Positions 44,958 to 56,261 of a DNA stretch of 64,000 nt are shown one piece after another (positions within the stretch are counted from its first letter, which is position 1; every line of letters starts with the position of its first letter). A program made the translations under genes and the position numbers. The stretch comes from Papaver somniferum. Lineage: Eukaryota; Streptophyta; Magnoliopsida; Ranunculales; Papaveraceae. The DNA lies in assembly GCF_003573695.1 (NCBI RefSeq), contig NC_039361.1, forward strand, positions 37,247,393 through 37,311,392, in the 5' to 3' direction. Under the pieces are notes generated by a model. The model saw only the letters and a list, made by a program, of their open reading frames with translations, searched no databases and was not told the origin of the DNA.

Positions 44958-45739
44958 TAATATTATAGTAGTTAATTTTAATAATTAGTGGTTATGGTTA
45001 ATGTCAATGATTATGTAATGTTGTTTTCAAAGGGATTTTTTTTAGATAGTTAGGCCAGGGTTTGTTAAAGAATAAAAATAAGAAATTATTTTTTTGAGAT
45101 CGGCTGAACTAATAGATAACTAAGATCTGTTCATACGACGTGGTAAACTTCTAAACGAGGTTTAATTTCCTTTTTGTAAGTTGAATTTTTCAAAAATTAG
45201 AAAATATACCTAGATTCGGCTGATAGCTTGTCACCTCTTATCACCCACCATCATAGGTATAACAATCGATTGTGAAAACTACAGGGAGATCCATTTTTCA
45301 GATTTCTTCCATTGTGAAACCCACGCCCAGAAATCTGAAGGCGCGCACCCAATTTCTAGAGAAAAGTTATTCTCGCACCCAAAATTAGTGAAATTAAATT
45401 TTGTCGTGAGATTTTATATGTTCATCGTACTCTTCTTCTTTCTTCTTCTTCTCTCTTTCTCCTCCATCTCCAGATCCATTCTGATTTCAATCTGTGAGGA
45501 AGAAGAACAACAACTTCATTCAATCATTCATAGAAACTGTCCGACAACAAACTTCATCCAAATTTCATGCCAAACCACGGTAGAAAATTCCATCTTCTAC
45601 AGCCGAATCATGGTCAGAAAAACAACTCAGAATTTTAGAATTTGTTGGAACATCAAATCCAAGTCAAACCCAATTTCTAATCCATCTCCAGATCCGATCT
45701 GATTTCAATCTATGAGGAAGAAGAACAATAACTTCTCCA
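44958..45739. other. Non-coding, with a 45-bp direct repeat
   Basis: A stretch built on AGATCC, TCTGATTTCAATCT, TGAGGAAGAAGAACAA occurs at 45470-45512 and again at 45690-45732, 220 bases apart. The frame at 45388-45702 begins with a hydrophobic segment (VLFFFLLLLSF) but has no recognisable family; it spans the first repeat and may be leader sequence of the PPR gene. Confidence 0.45.
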
Positions 45740-46722
45740 TTTGAGCGTTTCATAAGGGATCAATGCAAGTCTGGGGAGATTAAAAATCTTGATATTGCAA
45801 AGTATTACTTTGATCAAATGGTTTCAGTGAAGCCTTTGCTATCCATTTATACATTCAATCATCTATTAACTTCAATTTCAAAGAACATAAGTTTTTCAAC
45901 TGTAGTTCTTATGAGCAAAATGATGAATATGGTCGGAATTCAGCCAAATTTGTTTACATTGAGCATTCTAATTAACTGTTATTGTAAGTTAGGTGATGTT
46001 GATTGTGGGTTTTGTGTGTTTGGTGAAATGATTAAGAGGGGTTATGAGCCTGATACTGTAGTTTATACCACTCTGATTAAGGGATTGTGTATGCAGGGAC
46101 TGGTAAGGAATGCGGTAGAGGTGTTTGAGAAAATGGATGACAGGGGTGTTCGGCCGAATGCTATTACATGTGGAACTGTTATATGTGGGCTTTGTAGAAT
46201 TGGGGAAGTTGATCTTGCTCTAGAGTTGCATAGAAATATGGTGAAATGGAAATGCAATCCTAATTTGATCAACTTATAATTCGTTGATACTTGGGTTTTG
46301 TAATGTTGGCCGGGTAAGTGAAGCAATGAGAGTCTTTGATGAGATGTTGAGTCGAGGAATTTCAGCTAATGTTGTCACTTATACATGTTTAATTATGCTT
46401 CGTGTCAATATGGTTTTTTAATGGAAGCGACAGAGTATTTTGAACAAATAGTGGGTATAGGGATATCACCTGACATAGTAACGTTCACTGTATTAATATA
46501 TTCTTATTGTAAAGCAGGGATACTGAGAGGCGAATGTTGGGTCTTTGAGTTTATGAGTATGTTCGGCATAGAGCCTATTGTAGTAACTTATAATTCGATG
46601 ATTAATGGGTACTGCATGAATGACAGATTGGATGAAGCTATTCAAGTCTTCCATGAAATGCAAGAAAAGGGTTTGGAACCCAATGATGGTGTTGATGTTG
46701 GTTTGCAATGGGTGTGTGCATA
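45740..46722 (+). pseudogene. PPR protein pseudogene (restorer-of-fertility-like, P class)
   Basis: From 45740 the frame reads FERFIRDQCKSG and FDQMVSVKP, then about six 35-residue PPR repeats: NLFTLSILINCYCK, DTVVYTTLIKGLC, NAITCGTVICGLC, NLITYNSLILGFC (after a one-base shift near 46270), NVVTYTCLI (second shift near 46400), DIVTFTVLIYSYC and VVTYNSMINGYC. P-class PPR proteins bind organelle RNA one base per repeat; the spacing and the words TLIKGLC and EAIQVF resemble restorer-like (RFL) members. Full RFL proteins have about 15-20 repeats; this one breaks off at about 46700 where a palindromic tandem array begins. No organelle-targeting leader is clear. Confidence 0.82.
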
Positions 46723-46744
46723 ATGGGTGTTTGCAGGTGGAGTA

Positions 46745-47330
46745 GTGGGTGCATAACCTGTTATGCAGTTATGAAAATTGATGCATAACCTGTTATGCAT
46801 CTATGAAAATGGATGCATAACGTGTTATGCATTTTGAAAAGTTGTTGCATAACTTTTTATGCAGTCCAGAAAATGTTTGCATAACACATTATGCATCAAC
46901 TTTTTTGTTATTGTTGAAACCAACAAAAACTGCATAACTTGTCATGCACCTATAATAATATCTGCATAACATGTTATGCAATCGTGAAAATGGATGCATA
47001 ACCTGTTACGTGTCCGAAAATATGGCTACATAATGCATTATGCATCCAGAAAATAGATGCATAACCTGATATGCATCCAGAAAATAGATGCACAACCTGA
47101 TATGCATCCGTAAATATGGATGCGTACTGCATTATACATCAATTTTTTTTATGTACGCACTAAAATCAACCAAAATAATGGTTACATAACTTGTTATAGA
47201 TGCATAACTTTGTTATCCAAATGCATAATTTGTTATGCAGTGGAGAAAATGGTTGCATAATTCGTTATGCTTCTGCAGAATGTGTTATGCATCTTTTTTG
47301 GTGGCTGCATAATGGTTATGTATCAAGTTT
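46745..47330. repeat. 32-bp-period array of TGCATAAC..GTTATGCA palindromes
   Basis: GCATAAC starts at 46751, 46783, 46815, 46847 and 46879, and after a 53-base gap at 46932, 46964 and 46996 and on to about 47090: the period is 32 (later 31) bases. Each unit holds an 18-base palindrome of the type TGCATAACNNGTTATGCA followed by a spacer with GAAAATGGA. Mutations are often matched by the partner arm only in part. Further scattered copies run to 47330, with two more at 47517-47560. No leader or protein genes accompany it. Confidence 0.9.
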
Positions 47331-47960
47331 TCGAAAATTTTGCCTAAAATGATGACCACCTCCGATTTTTTCGTGAAAAACAAAAATTTGATATTCTTGC
47401 TTGTACTCGTTGTGTAGCTCTCTTAAAAAGATTTCTAACGATATAAAATTTATAAAATTCCAAGGCGCGGATTTTTAGATATATTATATCCAAGTTGCGT
47501 TGTCAATTATACCCCTGATGCATAATCTGTCATGCAGATGCATAATCCGTCATGCATACATTTTTAATAATTTCATATAATTATGAGTGTCACGGTATCT
47601 AAAATTAATTGTGGGCCTAAAAATGAAAATATTATTTTTTTTTGCGCCTACGCCTAATTTTCCCTAATCAATTTGTATGCTTCAAAAACTGATTCATATT
47701 TTGCCTTGTTTATCAAAACATGTGCAACTTAATCCTCCAGCCTAGCACAGGCAGGAGCTATTCGATAGTACGTACAAAAGGATGGCAGCAAAACGTAGGT
47801 TAAAAATAAAAATTAGTTAAGTTGCATCTACCGGGAATCGTACACCGGTCTATTGATTTGAAGGCAATTATCTTAGTAACCTATTATCTGAAACTTATGA
47901 TAAGGGTTGTTGAATCCATTAGAGGGGCTTCACCATGATCCTAATGCCTAGCTAGTTGGT
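47331..47960. other. Non-coding
   Basis: No gene. Two more ATGCATAATC-GTCATGCA palindromes lie at 47517-47560. Confidence 0.5.
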
Positions 47961-48769
47961 TAGGGGGTGTTCTAAAAATATAGTAAATGTCTAAGTTACC
48001 CTTTCTTCAATTAGAAAAAAAAAACTCCTTAATAATAATCATCAACAACAACTCAAAATCAATCATCATCAGAAACAATTCAACAATAACCCATAATCAA
48101 TCATCATCAATAACAATTCAAAATCAATCATCATCAATAACAATTCAAAATCAATCATCATCAACAACTCTTCCATCAATCAAACCTAAAAAAGAAAAAC
48201 AAACCCAATTCTCTAATTTTAATCAACGACCCAAAATCAATTTATTGCAAATAAGATCGAAGTTTGTTATTTTTTTTAATCAAGTTCGAAAAAGATCGAT
48301 TTTTGAACCAGTTACAGTTGGCTTTTTGGTTTTCAAAAGCTAATCGGAACTCGTTACAGTTGGATTTAGTGAATTACGGTTGGTTTCGAAAAACCAAAAA
48401 TATGAGCTACGGTTGGTTTTTGGTTTTCAGAAAATAACCGTAACTCGTTACCGTTGGTTTTAGTGAGTTACGGTTGGTTTCGGAAAAACAAAAGTATCAG
48501 TTACGGTTGGATTTAATGAGCTAAGGTTGGTTTCGAAAAACCAAAAACATGAATTAAGGTTGGATGTAATGAATTACGATTGGTTTCAATGAGTTACGTA
48601 TGGCTTCGAAAAATAGGAAAAACAACCGCTATATTTTTTACGGCTCGGCAAACTAAATTTTCAACCATAACTATATAAGGGTTAATTAGTTATTATTAAA
48701 AAAAAATTGATAAAAGGCTTTTGAAATTACCATCTAATGACCAATTTTGTCCTATTAGAACATCCCCTA
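47961..48769. mobile_element. Candidate MITE-like element of 809 bp
   Basis: Left end TAGGGGGTGTTCTAA and right end, on the other strand, TAGGGGATGTTCTAA: terminal inverted repeats of 15 bases with one mismatch. I could not define a target-site duplication. The interior has a low-complexity AATCATCATCAA part (48030-48170) and the repeat block 48305-48610. The frame at 47987-48343 is low-complexity and not a gene. Confidence 0.6.
48305..48612. repeat. Direct repeats around GAGTTACGGTTGGTTT
   Basis: About ten copies of a 16-base word of the type GARTTACGGTTGGTTTYG occur at irregular 25-45-base spacing, sometimes with GAAAAACCAAAAA after it. The word contains the AACCGTAAC type of MYB core in reverse, which is noted only as a resemblance. 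Confidence 0.75.
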
Positions 48770-49101
48770 GTCCCTATTATAACATGATTCTTAAACTAAG
48801 TGTATTATTTTGTTAAATCAGGTGTATTATTATGGTACGTGACCATTTTATCTCGGTGTACCGTCTACCCGAATTAATACAAAAACAACCTTAATTACGA
48901 TTGCTATTTCGATTTTTCTCTCTCTCTTTGTTTTTGGTATCCTGATGATTTCTTTTCTTAATTCCTAGTATTATTATAAGAATTCAGAGTTTCTAAATTC
49001 GGTATGTTTTGAGTTATATATATTAGAAGGCAACACCTGATAAAATAAAAAACGTGTGCAGAGAGGCTTCTTCTATTTTATACTAGGGTTTTCCGAAATT
49101 G

Positions 49102-49317
49102 ATGTTGTCGATATGGGAAAAGGCTATACGGAGGAAATTTGATCTGTACGCATCGCCGCTGACATTACTGGAATCTGATCATGAAGTTATCAAGGAAGGG
49201 TTGTGCATTCCTGCATGTAAGGATAAGGGTAGTTTTTAAAGTTTCAGAAAAGAAATGTATTCTAGGTTTAGATGTGCTTGCCAATTCAAAACGTAAAAAT
49301 TACAGGGATTATGATTA
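49102..49317 (+). pseudogene. PRP16: PRP16-like pseudogene, 5' part (interrupted)
   Basis: From ATG 49102 the frame reads MLSIWEKAIRRKFD, then EGLCIPACKDK, and after a one-base insertion near 49232, VVFKVSEKKCILGLDVLANSKR, the PRP16 N-terminal signature also seen at 27.9-28.2 kb. The copia element interrupts it at 49317, directly before the rest of the coding sequence at 56262. Duplicated bases GATTA (49313-49317) and GATAA (56262-56266) flank the insertion. Confidence 0.78.
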
Positions 49318-49994
49318 TGTTGGGGTATATATTTAAAAACATAGTTTGTGATATTATGCCAAAATTAGAGAGATAGTGTGGTGGTATTATTTTGAGCTCC
49401 CACACTATTGGCATGGGTTCAAATACCACCTCATACATTTCCACTAGGGTATAAATATTATATACTATATACTTATATTACATTAGTCCAGGAGCGGGGC
49501 CTTGGGGTCTTGGGAGGTCTGTTGATCCAGAAACTTATTTTTTGCCGTTTTTAACTTAAATTTTCAAAAAGTATTTTAAGTAATTACTTCATAAATTAAT
49601 TTTGTTAATTAAGTAATTATATTCTGACCGTTTTCTTTGTAACTGGTGAGAGACTTTTATGTGTGCATTAAGCCTGATTTATTCTCATTAAAAACGGATT
49701 GATTATTTTCTGAGTTATAAAAGACAGTTTTTGGAGAAGATGAAAATACATTGTTTTTCATCTATTGAATTCTTAGCAAGTGTTAGAAAGAGTAAGAGTT
49801 GGTTCGATTTCTCAAGGTGCAGAGAAATCGAACAAGAGAGTTACCAGCTGTTTTATCCCATAGGGTTTTCGACAAGTTTTGACTGCTTGCACAATCAAGA
49901 GGCAGAGTCGCGAAACACCTTAAAGATAGCGACCTAGTCCGCGACTCAGCTGTTTGAGATTTATTTTTATGAATTTTTTATATTATTTCCAACA
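49318..49994 (+). repeat. 5' LTR of the copia element (677 bp)
   Basis: TG...CA ends and near-identity with 54510-54774 plus 55848-56261. A downstream word GTTATAAAAGACAG (49714-49727) is a TATA-like signal in the LTR; transcription would begin shortly after it. Confidence 0.9.
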
Positions 49995-50017
49995 GTTTTA
50001 AGGTGATCGATTTTGCT

Positions 50018-50640
50018 ATGGAGGTTGAAAAAAAGCGCGTTTATGATACCAACAAACCTTTCAAATTTGAAGGGCTGCATTTCAGAAGATGAAAACTGAA
50101 GATGTTCTTTTATCTCAAACTCATGAAGCTGCATATGATTTTGTCGAGTGTTCATCTTGGAACCCTGGAACCTGCTGCTGCTGATAACACTGTTGCTGCT
50201 GACCAGACTGTTGATGCTGGTGCTACTGATCCACCTCCTACCGGTGGTGTCAAAGAAGTTGTTTCTCAAACTCCTGAAGAGAAATAGAAGGCCATTGAAA
50301 AATGGGTCGATGATGACTTTGATTGCAAAAACTACATTCTTAATGCAGTATCTGATGATTTATATGAGTATTATTTAACTTTTGAAACTGCTAAAGATAT
50401 ATGGGATGCATTACAGAAAAAATATGACACCGAGGAAGCTGGTTCAAAGAAGTATGATGTGAGCCGGTATTTGAGATACCAAATGGTGGATGATAGATCA
50501 GTTGTTGCACAGGCTTATGAAATTCAAAAGATTGCCCATGAAATTCTGACCGAAGGTATGAAGACTGATGAACAATTTCAAGTTTCTGTATTGATCGACA
50601 AGTTACTAGCTGGAAAGATTTTCGTAATTCCTTGCGTCAT
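50018..50640 (+). pseudogene. Copia gag (decayed)
   Basis: ATG 50018 reads MEVEKKRVYDTNKPFKFEG, then HFRR, a TGA at 50090 where Trp is expected, KLKMFFYLKLM, and after a TAG at 50285 KAIEKWVDDDFDCKNYIL, IWDALQKKYDTEEAG and YLRYQMVDDRSV: UBN2-type copia gag. A small deletion near 50605 shifts to the frame used by pol. A GPAAADNTVAADQT-like linker around 50170-50230 interrupts the usual N-terminal domain. Confidence 0.8.
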
Positions 50641-53600
50641 AAGACTAAAGAATTTTCTCTTGAAAGTTTGATTGTTAAGCTCAGGGTTGAGGAAGAAGCT
50701 CGGAAACAAGATAAGAAAGAAGATATTCTTATTGTTTCTAACAATAAGAATCAGACTCATGCAAGTTTGAAACCTAAGAAAAAGGACATGAAACCTAACC
50801 CGAATCAAAAGAAAGTAGGAAGGCGTAATCAAAACAAGAACCAACACCCATCAAGAAATGGACAGAATTCCAATTCTGAGTTTCTTTGTTATACCTGTAA
50901 TAAACCAAACCACATGGCTAGGAATTGCAGGTTTAACAAGGAAAAGAATAACGCACAAGCTAATGCTGTGAGTGACGTTATAATTGCCATGGTCTCTGAT
51001 CCAGAGTTCTACATGGTTTGTGGATCTTATGGGTGGTGGATAGACAGTGGTGCTTCGTGTCATTGTTGTTTTGATAGGTCCATGTTTAAGACTTATGCTG
51101 AAACCAAGGATAAGAAAGTGTTGTTGGGAGACTCTCACAGCACTGTGGTGAAAGGTTCTGGTACGGTAGAGTTGAAGTTTACTTCTGGGAAGACACTCAT
51201 GCTAAAAGATGTCCTTCACACTCTAGAAATGAGAAAGAACTTTGTTTCCGGCTATCTTCTCAACAAGGATGGGTTGTATCAAACTATTGGGTCTGATGTT
51301 TACACTATAACTAAGAATAAGATTTTTGTAGGAAAGGGTTATGCTACTGATGGAATGTTTAAGCTTAATGTTGATGTTATGAATAAAATTGATTCTTCTG
51401 CTTATATGGTTTGCAATTTTAATGTTTGGCATGGTAGACTCTGTCATATGGGTAAAAAACTAGTGAATAACATGAGAAAGTTAGGTGTCCTCCCTGAATT
51501 TTCTGAAAATGAATTTGAAAAATGTGAATACTATAGTCAAGCAAAAATGACCAAGACTTCACATAAATCTGTTGTAAGAGAATCCAAACCTCTAGACTTA
51601 ATATATTCTGATTTGTGTGAATATGAAGGTATCTTAACTAGAAATGGCAAGAGGTATATCATGACGTTCATTGATGATTGTTCTAATTATACTTATGTTA
51701 ATTTGTTGAGCCATAAGAATGAAGCCATTGAAAAGTTTAAGATCTTTATTGCTGAAATTGAAAATCAATTTGGTAGAAAAATTAAGAGGTTTCGTAGTGA
51801 TAGAGGCACTGAATATGATTCTGCTCCTTTTACTGAAATTTATCAAACTAATGGCATTATACATGAAAGAACTGCTCCATATAATCCTCAAATGAACGGG
51901 AAAGCTGAAAGAAAGAACCGTACACTTACTGAACTTATTGTTGCTTGTTTGCTTAGTTCTGGTGATGCTTCTCATTGGTGGGGTGAATGTTTGTTAACTG
52001 TTTGCCATGTTTTGAACCACATTTCCAATAATAAAACCATGATATCTCCTTATGAACTTTGGATAAATAGAAAACCTAATGTCTCTTATCTTAGAGTTTG
52101 GGGTTGCTTAGCTTTTGTTAGAAAACCTGATCCTAAAAGACATAAGTTAGAAAGTAGAGCTTATGAATGTGTTTTCATTGGTTATGCTCAAAAGAGTAAA
52201 GCTTATGGGTTCTTTGATATTAATAATAAGGTTATTATTGAATCTATTGATGTTGATTTCTTTGAAGAGAGATTTCCTTTTAAATCTAGAAATAGTGGGG
52301 GTAATAGTGGGGGATCAATACCTAGTACTTTACCTAGTGCTGATTCTGAACCTTGATTAGAAGAACCTAGAAGTGAAGAAATTAGGATCACTGAAGTTGA
52401 ACCTAGATGCAGTAAAAGAGCTAGGACTGAGACAAAAGATAAAAATCCCGATTTTGAATTTTACGCTATAGAGGAAGAACCTTCTAATTTACAAGAGGCG
52501 TTTAGTTCTGTAGAGTCTAGTTTCTGGCAAGAAGCTGTAGATAATGAATGAGATTCTCATATGTCTAATGGAACTTGGCGTATAGTAGATTTACCTCCTG
52601 GTAGTAAGCCTATAGGTTGTAAATGGGCTTTGAAAAGGAAACTCAAACCTGATGGAACAGTAGATAAGTATAAGGATAGACTGGTTGCTAAAGGATTTAG
52701 GCAACGAGAGAACATAGACTTTTTTGATACTTATTCTCCTGTTACTAGAATAACATCTATTCGTGTTTTGATTGTTGTTGCAGCTGCTCATAATCTTGTT
52801 ATTCACCAAATGGATGTTAAAACTGCCTTTTTGAATGGTGAACTAGAGGAGGAAATTTACATGGAACAACCTGAAGGTTTTGTAATTCCTGTACAAGAAC
52901 ACAAAGTATGTAAGCTAGAAAAATCACTTTATGGTTTGAAACAAGCTCCTAAACAATGGCATGAGAAATTTGATAATTTAATGATTTCAAATAACTTCAG
53001 AATAAATGAGGGTGACAAATGCATCTACTATAAATCTAAGAATGATGTATGTGTGATTGTTTGCTTGTATGTGGATGATTTGCTGATATTTGGTTCCAAT
53101 TTATCTGTTGTCAATGAAACTAAAAGCATGCTTAGTTCGAATTTTGACATGAAAGATTTGGGTGAAGCTAGTGTAATCTTGGGAATCAAAATAACTAGAA
53201 CTAGTAGTGGTATTACTTTAGATCAATCTCACTACATTGAAAAAATTCTGAAGAAGTATGATTATTTTGATTGTAATCCTGTTTGTACTCCTTCTGATCC
53301 TAGTGTGAAATTGTTTAAGAATACTGGAGAAAGTGTTTGACAATCTGAATATGCTAGTATAATTGGCAGTCTACGTTATGCAACTGATTGTACTAGACCA
53401 GACATTGCATATGCAGTGGGAGTTTTGTGCAGGTTTACCAGTAATCCTAGTTTGGAACACTGGGATACTATTGAGAGGGTTATGCGGTATCTGAAAAGAA
53501 CCACAAACCTAGGATTACACTATCAGAGGTATCCCGCAATCCTTGAAAGATTTAGCGATGCTAATTGGAACACTCTTTCAGATGATTCCAAGACCACCAG

Positions 53601-53979
53601 TGGATATGTTTTTACTATTGCTGGGGGCGCTGTATCTTAGAGATCAAAGAAACAGACAATTATAGCCCAATCTACGATGGAGGCTGAATTGATGGCACTA
53701 GCAGTAGCTAGTGTAGAGCCAGGATGGCTGAAGAGTCTGTTGTCAGACATTCCAGTATGGGAAAAACCGATACCAGCCACTTTGATCCACTGCGATAGTA
53801 CCGCGGCTATCAGAGTAGTAGAGAATTGTTATAATAACAATAAGAATCGACAGATACGTCGAAAGCACGACACAGTTAGAGAATTTCTCACAACTAGTGT
53901 TGTTAGAGTAGATCATGTAAGGTCTGAAGGAAATATAGCTGATACTTTGACGAAAGGATTAGCTACAGAAAAGGTATGA
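50632..53979 (+). pseudogene. Copia polyprotein: zinc knuckle, protease, integrase, RT, RNase H
   Basis: One frame throughout, broken only by stops at 52354, 52549, 53338 and 53638. In order: CCHC knuckle CYTCNKPNHMARNC (about residue 88); protease WWIDSGASCHCC (137); pre-integrase WHGRLCHMG (264); integrase core with TFIDDCSNY, RSDRGTEYD and NGKAERKN; reverse transcriptase WALKRKLKPDG, QMDVKTAFLNG and CLYVDDLLIFG (the YVDD catalytic box, at 53068); RNase H FSDANWN, STMEAELMA and HCDSTAAI; end LTKGLATEKV. Each stop lies where a single C-to-T or G-to-A change in an Arg or Trp codon would explain it. All catalytic motifs I can check are present, so decay is recent. The fold order identifies Ty1/copia. 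Confidence 0.93.
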
Positions 53980-54498
53980 AATATCTCTAAAAGTATGAGA
54001 CTTTTTCCCGTGAGAAGTTGAGTCATTTGTAATGGATACCCAACCTAGAAATATGTTCAAAGGGACTAGACGAAGTTATAAGTGATATGATAGAGTCATG
54101 CACTCCAATAGCATGGTATCCTGAAGTGGGAAATAGGTTGAGTATTTAAACTCTTAATGATGTCTATAGCTCTTAAGTTAGAGTGGGATACACAGGAGTA
54201 TTCTTGATAGACTCACCTATACGAATATGAAGGTGTGGCCGCCTTCTATGAGAAATTGGGCATTTCTCTAGATCATTTGTTAGAAAAGGGATAAGCACAT
54301 GGCCTTAATGTGCAAACTTAAGGACATTACTCTAGATATAGTTGTGTGTGTTAAATAATATAATATTAGTTAGAGTTCAAGACGCGAGTCACTCTAGTCA
54401 CCTAGTACTTAGAAAGTTTAACACTATGTAGAGGTTCAAGTCGAAGGCACCTTTGCTTATGCACAACTATATAGCACTTGCTCAATGTTTTGAAATAT
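53980..54498 (+). other. 3' untranslated region of the copia element
   Basis: No frame after RNase H. The stretch has many AGGAC, CACTCYARTCAC words and leads to the polypurine tract. Confidence 0.6.
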
Positions 54499-54509
54499 AA
54501 GTGGGGGAT
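54499..54509 (+). other. Polypurine tract of the copia element
   Basis: AAGTGGGGGAT directly before the 3' LTR start TGTTCGGG: the standard copia primer for plus-strand synthesis. Confidence 0.88.
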
Positions 54510-54790
54510 TGTTCGGGTATATATTTAAAAACATAGTTTTGTGATATTATGCCAAAGTTAGAGAGATAGTGTGGTGGTATTATTTTGATCTCTCACACTA
54601 TAGGCATGGGTTCAAATCCCACCCCATACATTTCCACTAGGGTATAAATATTATATACTATATACTTATATTACATTAGTCCGGGAGCGGGGCCTTGGGG
54701 TCTTGGGAGGTCTGCTGATCCAGAAACTTATTTTTTTCCGTTTTTAACTTAAATTTTCAAAACGTATTTTAAATAATTACTTCATCAATT

Positions 54791-55847
54791 TTTTTTTTGA
54801 AGATGGAATTTTCATTGATTAAATGTCAGAGATTACATGTTTAGCATCCTCATTTAGCTGAAATAAGATGTCATCAGGGATGGACAGAATCCATACACTA
54901 CTTAAGCAAGAAACTCTAGCTAATTTTGCTAATCTATCTGCAACCTTATTTTTTTCCTTTGGCACATAAATGCATTGCCAGGAAACATTATTCTTAAGAA
55001 TTTTTTAATGTCTAAGATTAAAAAACGAATTCTCCAATCTGCGTTGAAGTCTTCTTTGTTTATTGCATCAGCAACCAATTGAGAGTCCATTTCAAAAACT
55101 CCCTTATTCAACCTCATATCTTCTTCCCATTGTATAGCTTCTCGTAATCCTTTGCACTCCACTTGCTTTGGACTCAGAGCTGATTCTAGGAAGATGCATT
55201 TGGATCCCCTGTGAGTACCTGCAAAATCACGTAAGATTAGACCAATCCCACCTGTTTTTAAAGAGTAATTAAAAGAACCATCTACATTAATTTTATGAAT
55301 TCCTATAGGAGGAGGACTCCAATGCAGATTTAATCTATTTTGTTTAGGGATTGGAGGTATAGAGGTGTCTTGTTTTGTCTTCAAGAGCTCTTTTTCTTTT
55401 TTACTTCGATGAATGATTGTGTATGGAGTTATCTTCCACCCTTTGAACACATTATCACACCGTGCGGACCATATACACCATGCAGTTATCGCTATTTTGC
55501 AAAGATGATTCTCTTGTATCTGATGTGAAATCAACACGTCAAACCAGTTGCATAACCACTCTACTAAGTTTGCATCAGCTTGAATATGAATTCCTAAGAC
55601 TGCAAACCAGACTGCTTTAGAGAGATTGCAATGTAGAATGCAATGTGAAGAAGTTTCCAGAGTTTGAGCGCAGAAAGGGCAACCATAATCACCGTTTTGA
55701 GTCACATAAGTTAGTTTATCTCTGGTTTGTAGAATGTCTTTTAGACATTTCTAGATAAACTCAGTTATCCTTGGCAGAATAGGTAGCTTTCATCCTTTGT
55801 CCAACTGTGGGATTCACATTTTGCTCTTGAAACATCTTGTTATAAGC
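54791..55847 (-). mobile_element. 5'-truncated LINE (non-LTR retrotransposon), minus strand
   Basis: A T run begins the insert on the plus strand, that is a poly(A) tail on the minus strand. AATTACTTCATCAATT is duplicated exactly on both sides (54775-54790 and 55848-55863), a 16-bp target duplication. The 5' end is truncated, as usual for LINEs; only the last part of ORF2 is left. It landed in the 3' LTR of the copia element, so it is younger than that element. Confidence 0.93.
54929..55782 (-). pseudogene. LINE ORF2 C-terminal end: zf-RVT and RNase H
   Basis: Reads PILPRITEFI, a TAG at about 55754 where the family has Trp, then KCLKDILQTRDKL and the zinc-binding region CPFCAQTLETSSHCILHC (PF13966), then the linker AWCIWSARCDNVF, and an RNase H domain (PF13456 type) with INVDGSF, GLILRDFAG and AVECKGLREAIQW-like and FEMDSQLVADAIN parts. 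These domains end plant L1 ORF2, which supplies reverse transcription. The reverse transcriptase itself was lost in the truncation. Confidence 0.88.
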
Positions 55848-56261
55848 AATTACTTCATCAATTAATTTTGTTAATTAAGTAATTATATTCTGACCGTTTT
55901 CTTTGTAACTGGTGAGAGACTTTTATGTGTGCATTAAAGCCTGATTTATTCTCATTAAAAACGGATTGATTATTTTCTGAGTTATAAAAGACAGTTTTTG
56001 GAGAAGATGAAAATACATTGTTTTTTATCTTTTGAATTTTGAGCAAGTGTTAGAAAGAGTAAGAGTTGATTCGATTTCTCAAGGTGCAGAGAAATCGAAC
56101 AAGAGAGTTACCAGATGTTTTATCCCATAGGGTTTTCGACAAGTTTTGACTGCTTGCACAATCAAGAGGCAGAGTGACGAAACACCTTAAAGATAGCGAC
56201 CTATTCCGCGACTCAGCTGTTTGAGATTTATTTTTATGAATTTTCTATATTGATTCCAACA

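Larger units (their letters stand above)
49318..56261 (+). mobile_element. Ty1/copia element inserted in the PRP16 pseudogene
   Basis: 5' LTR 49318-49994, gag, pol and 3' LTR 54510-56261, which is itself enlarged by a LINE (54791-55847). Both LTRs start TGTT[G/C]GGGTATATATT and end CCAACA. The order protease, integrase, reverse transcriptase, RNase H marks the copia superfamily. A polypurine tract precedes the 3' LTR. The target duplication is GATTA/GATAA with one mismatch. The primer-binding site after the 5' LTR does not look like the common TGGTATCAGAGC. LTRs are very similar by eye but not identical. The element has the same orientation as its host gene. Confidence 0.93.
54510..56261 (+). 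repeat. 3' LTR of the copia element, interrupted by a LINE
   Basis: The LTR proper is 54510-54790 plus 55864-56261. The central 1.06 kb is a LINE in the opposite orientation. Remaining parts align with 49318-49994 from end to end. Confidence 0.9.

Noticed and set aside
44957..44958. Helitron 5' TC end at 44957
   Set aside because: The sequence is one arm of a perfect 14-bp inverted repeat with its partner at 44617, so a MITE end explains it better; kept only as an alternative.
46745..47330. CRISPR array
   Set aside because: Repeat spacing and palindromes look similar, but spacers are not unique, the repeats vary, no cas genes exist and the genome is a plant nucleus.
47987..48343. 118-residue plus ORF with Asn/Ser runs
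   Set aside because: Produced by an AATCATCATCAA simple repeat inside a TIR element.
50102..50378. Overlapping small ORFs in the copia gag region
   Set aside because: Alternative frames of the damaged gag; the frame beginning at 50018 has the gag motifs.
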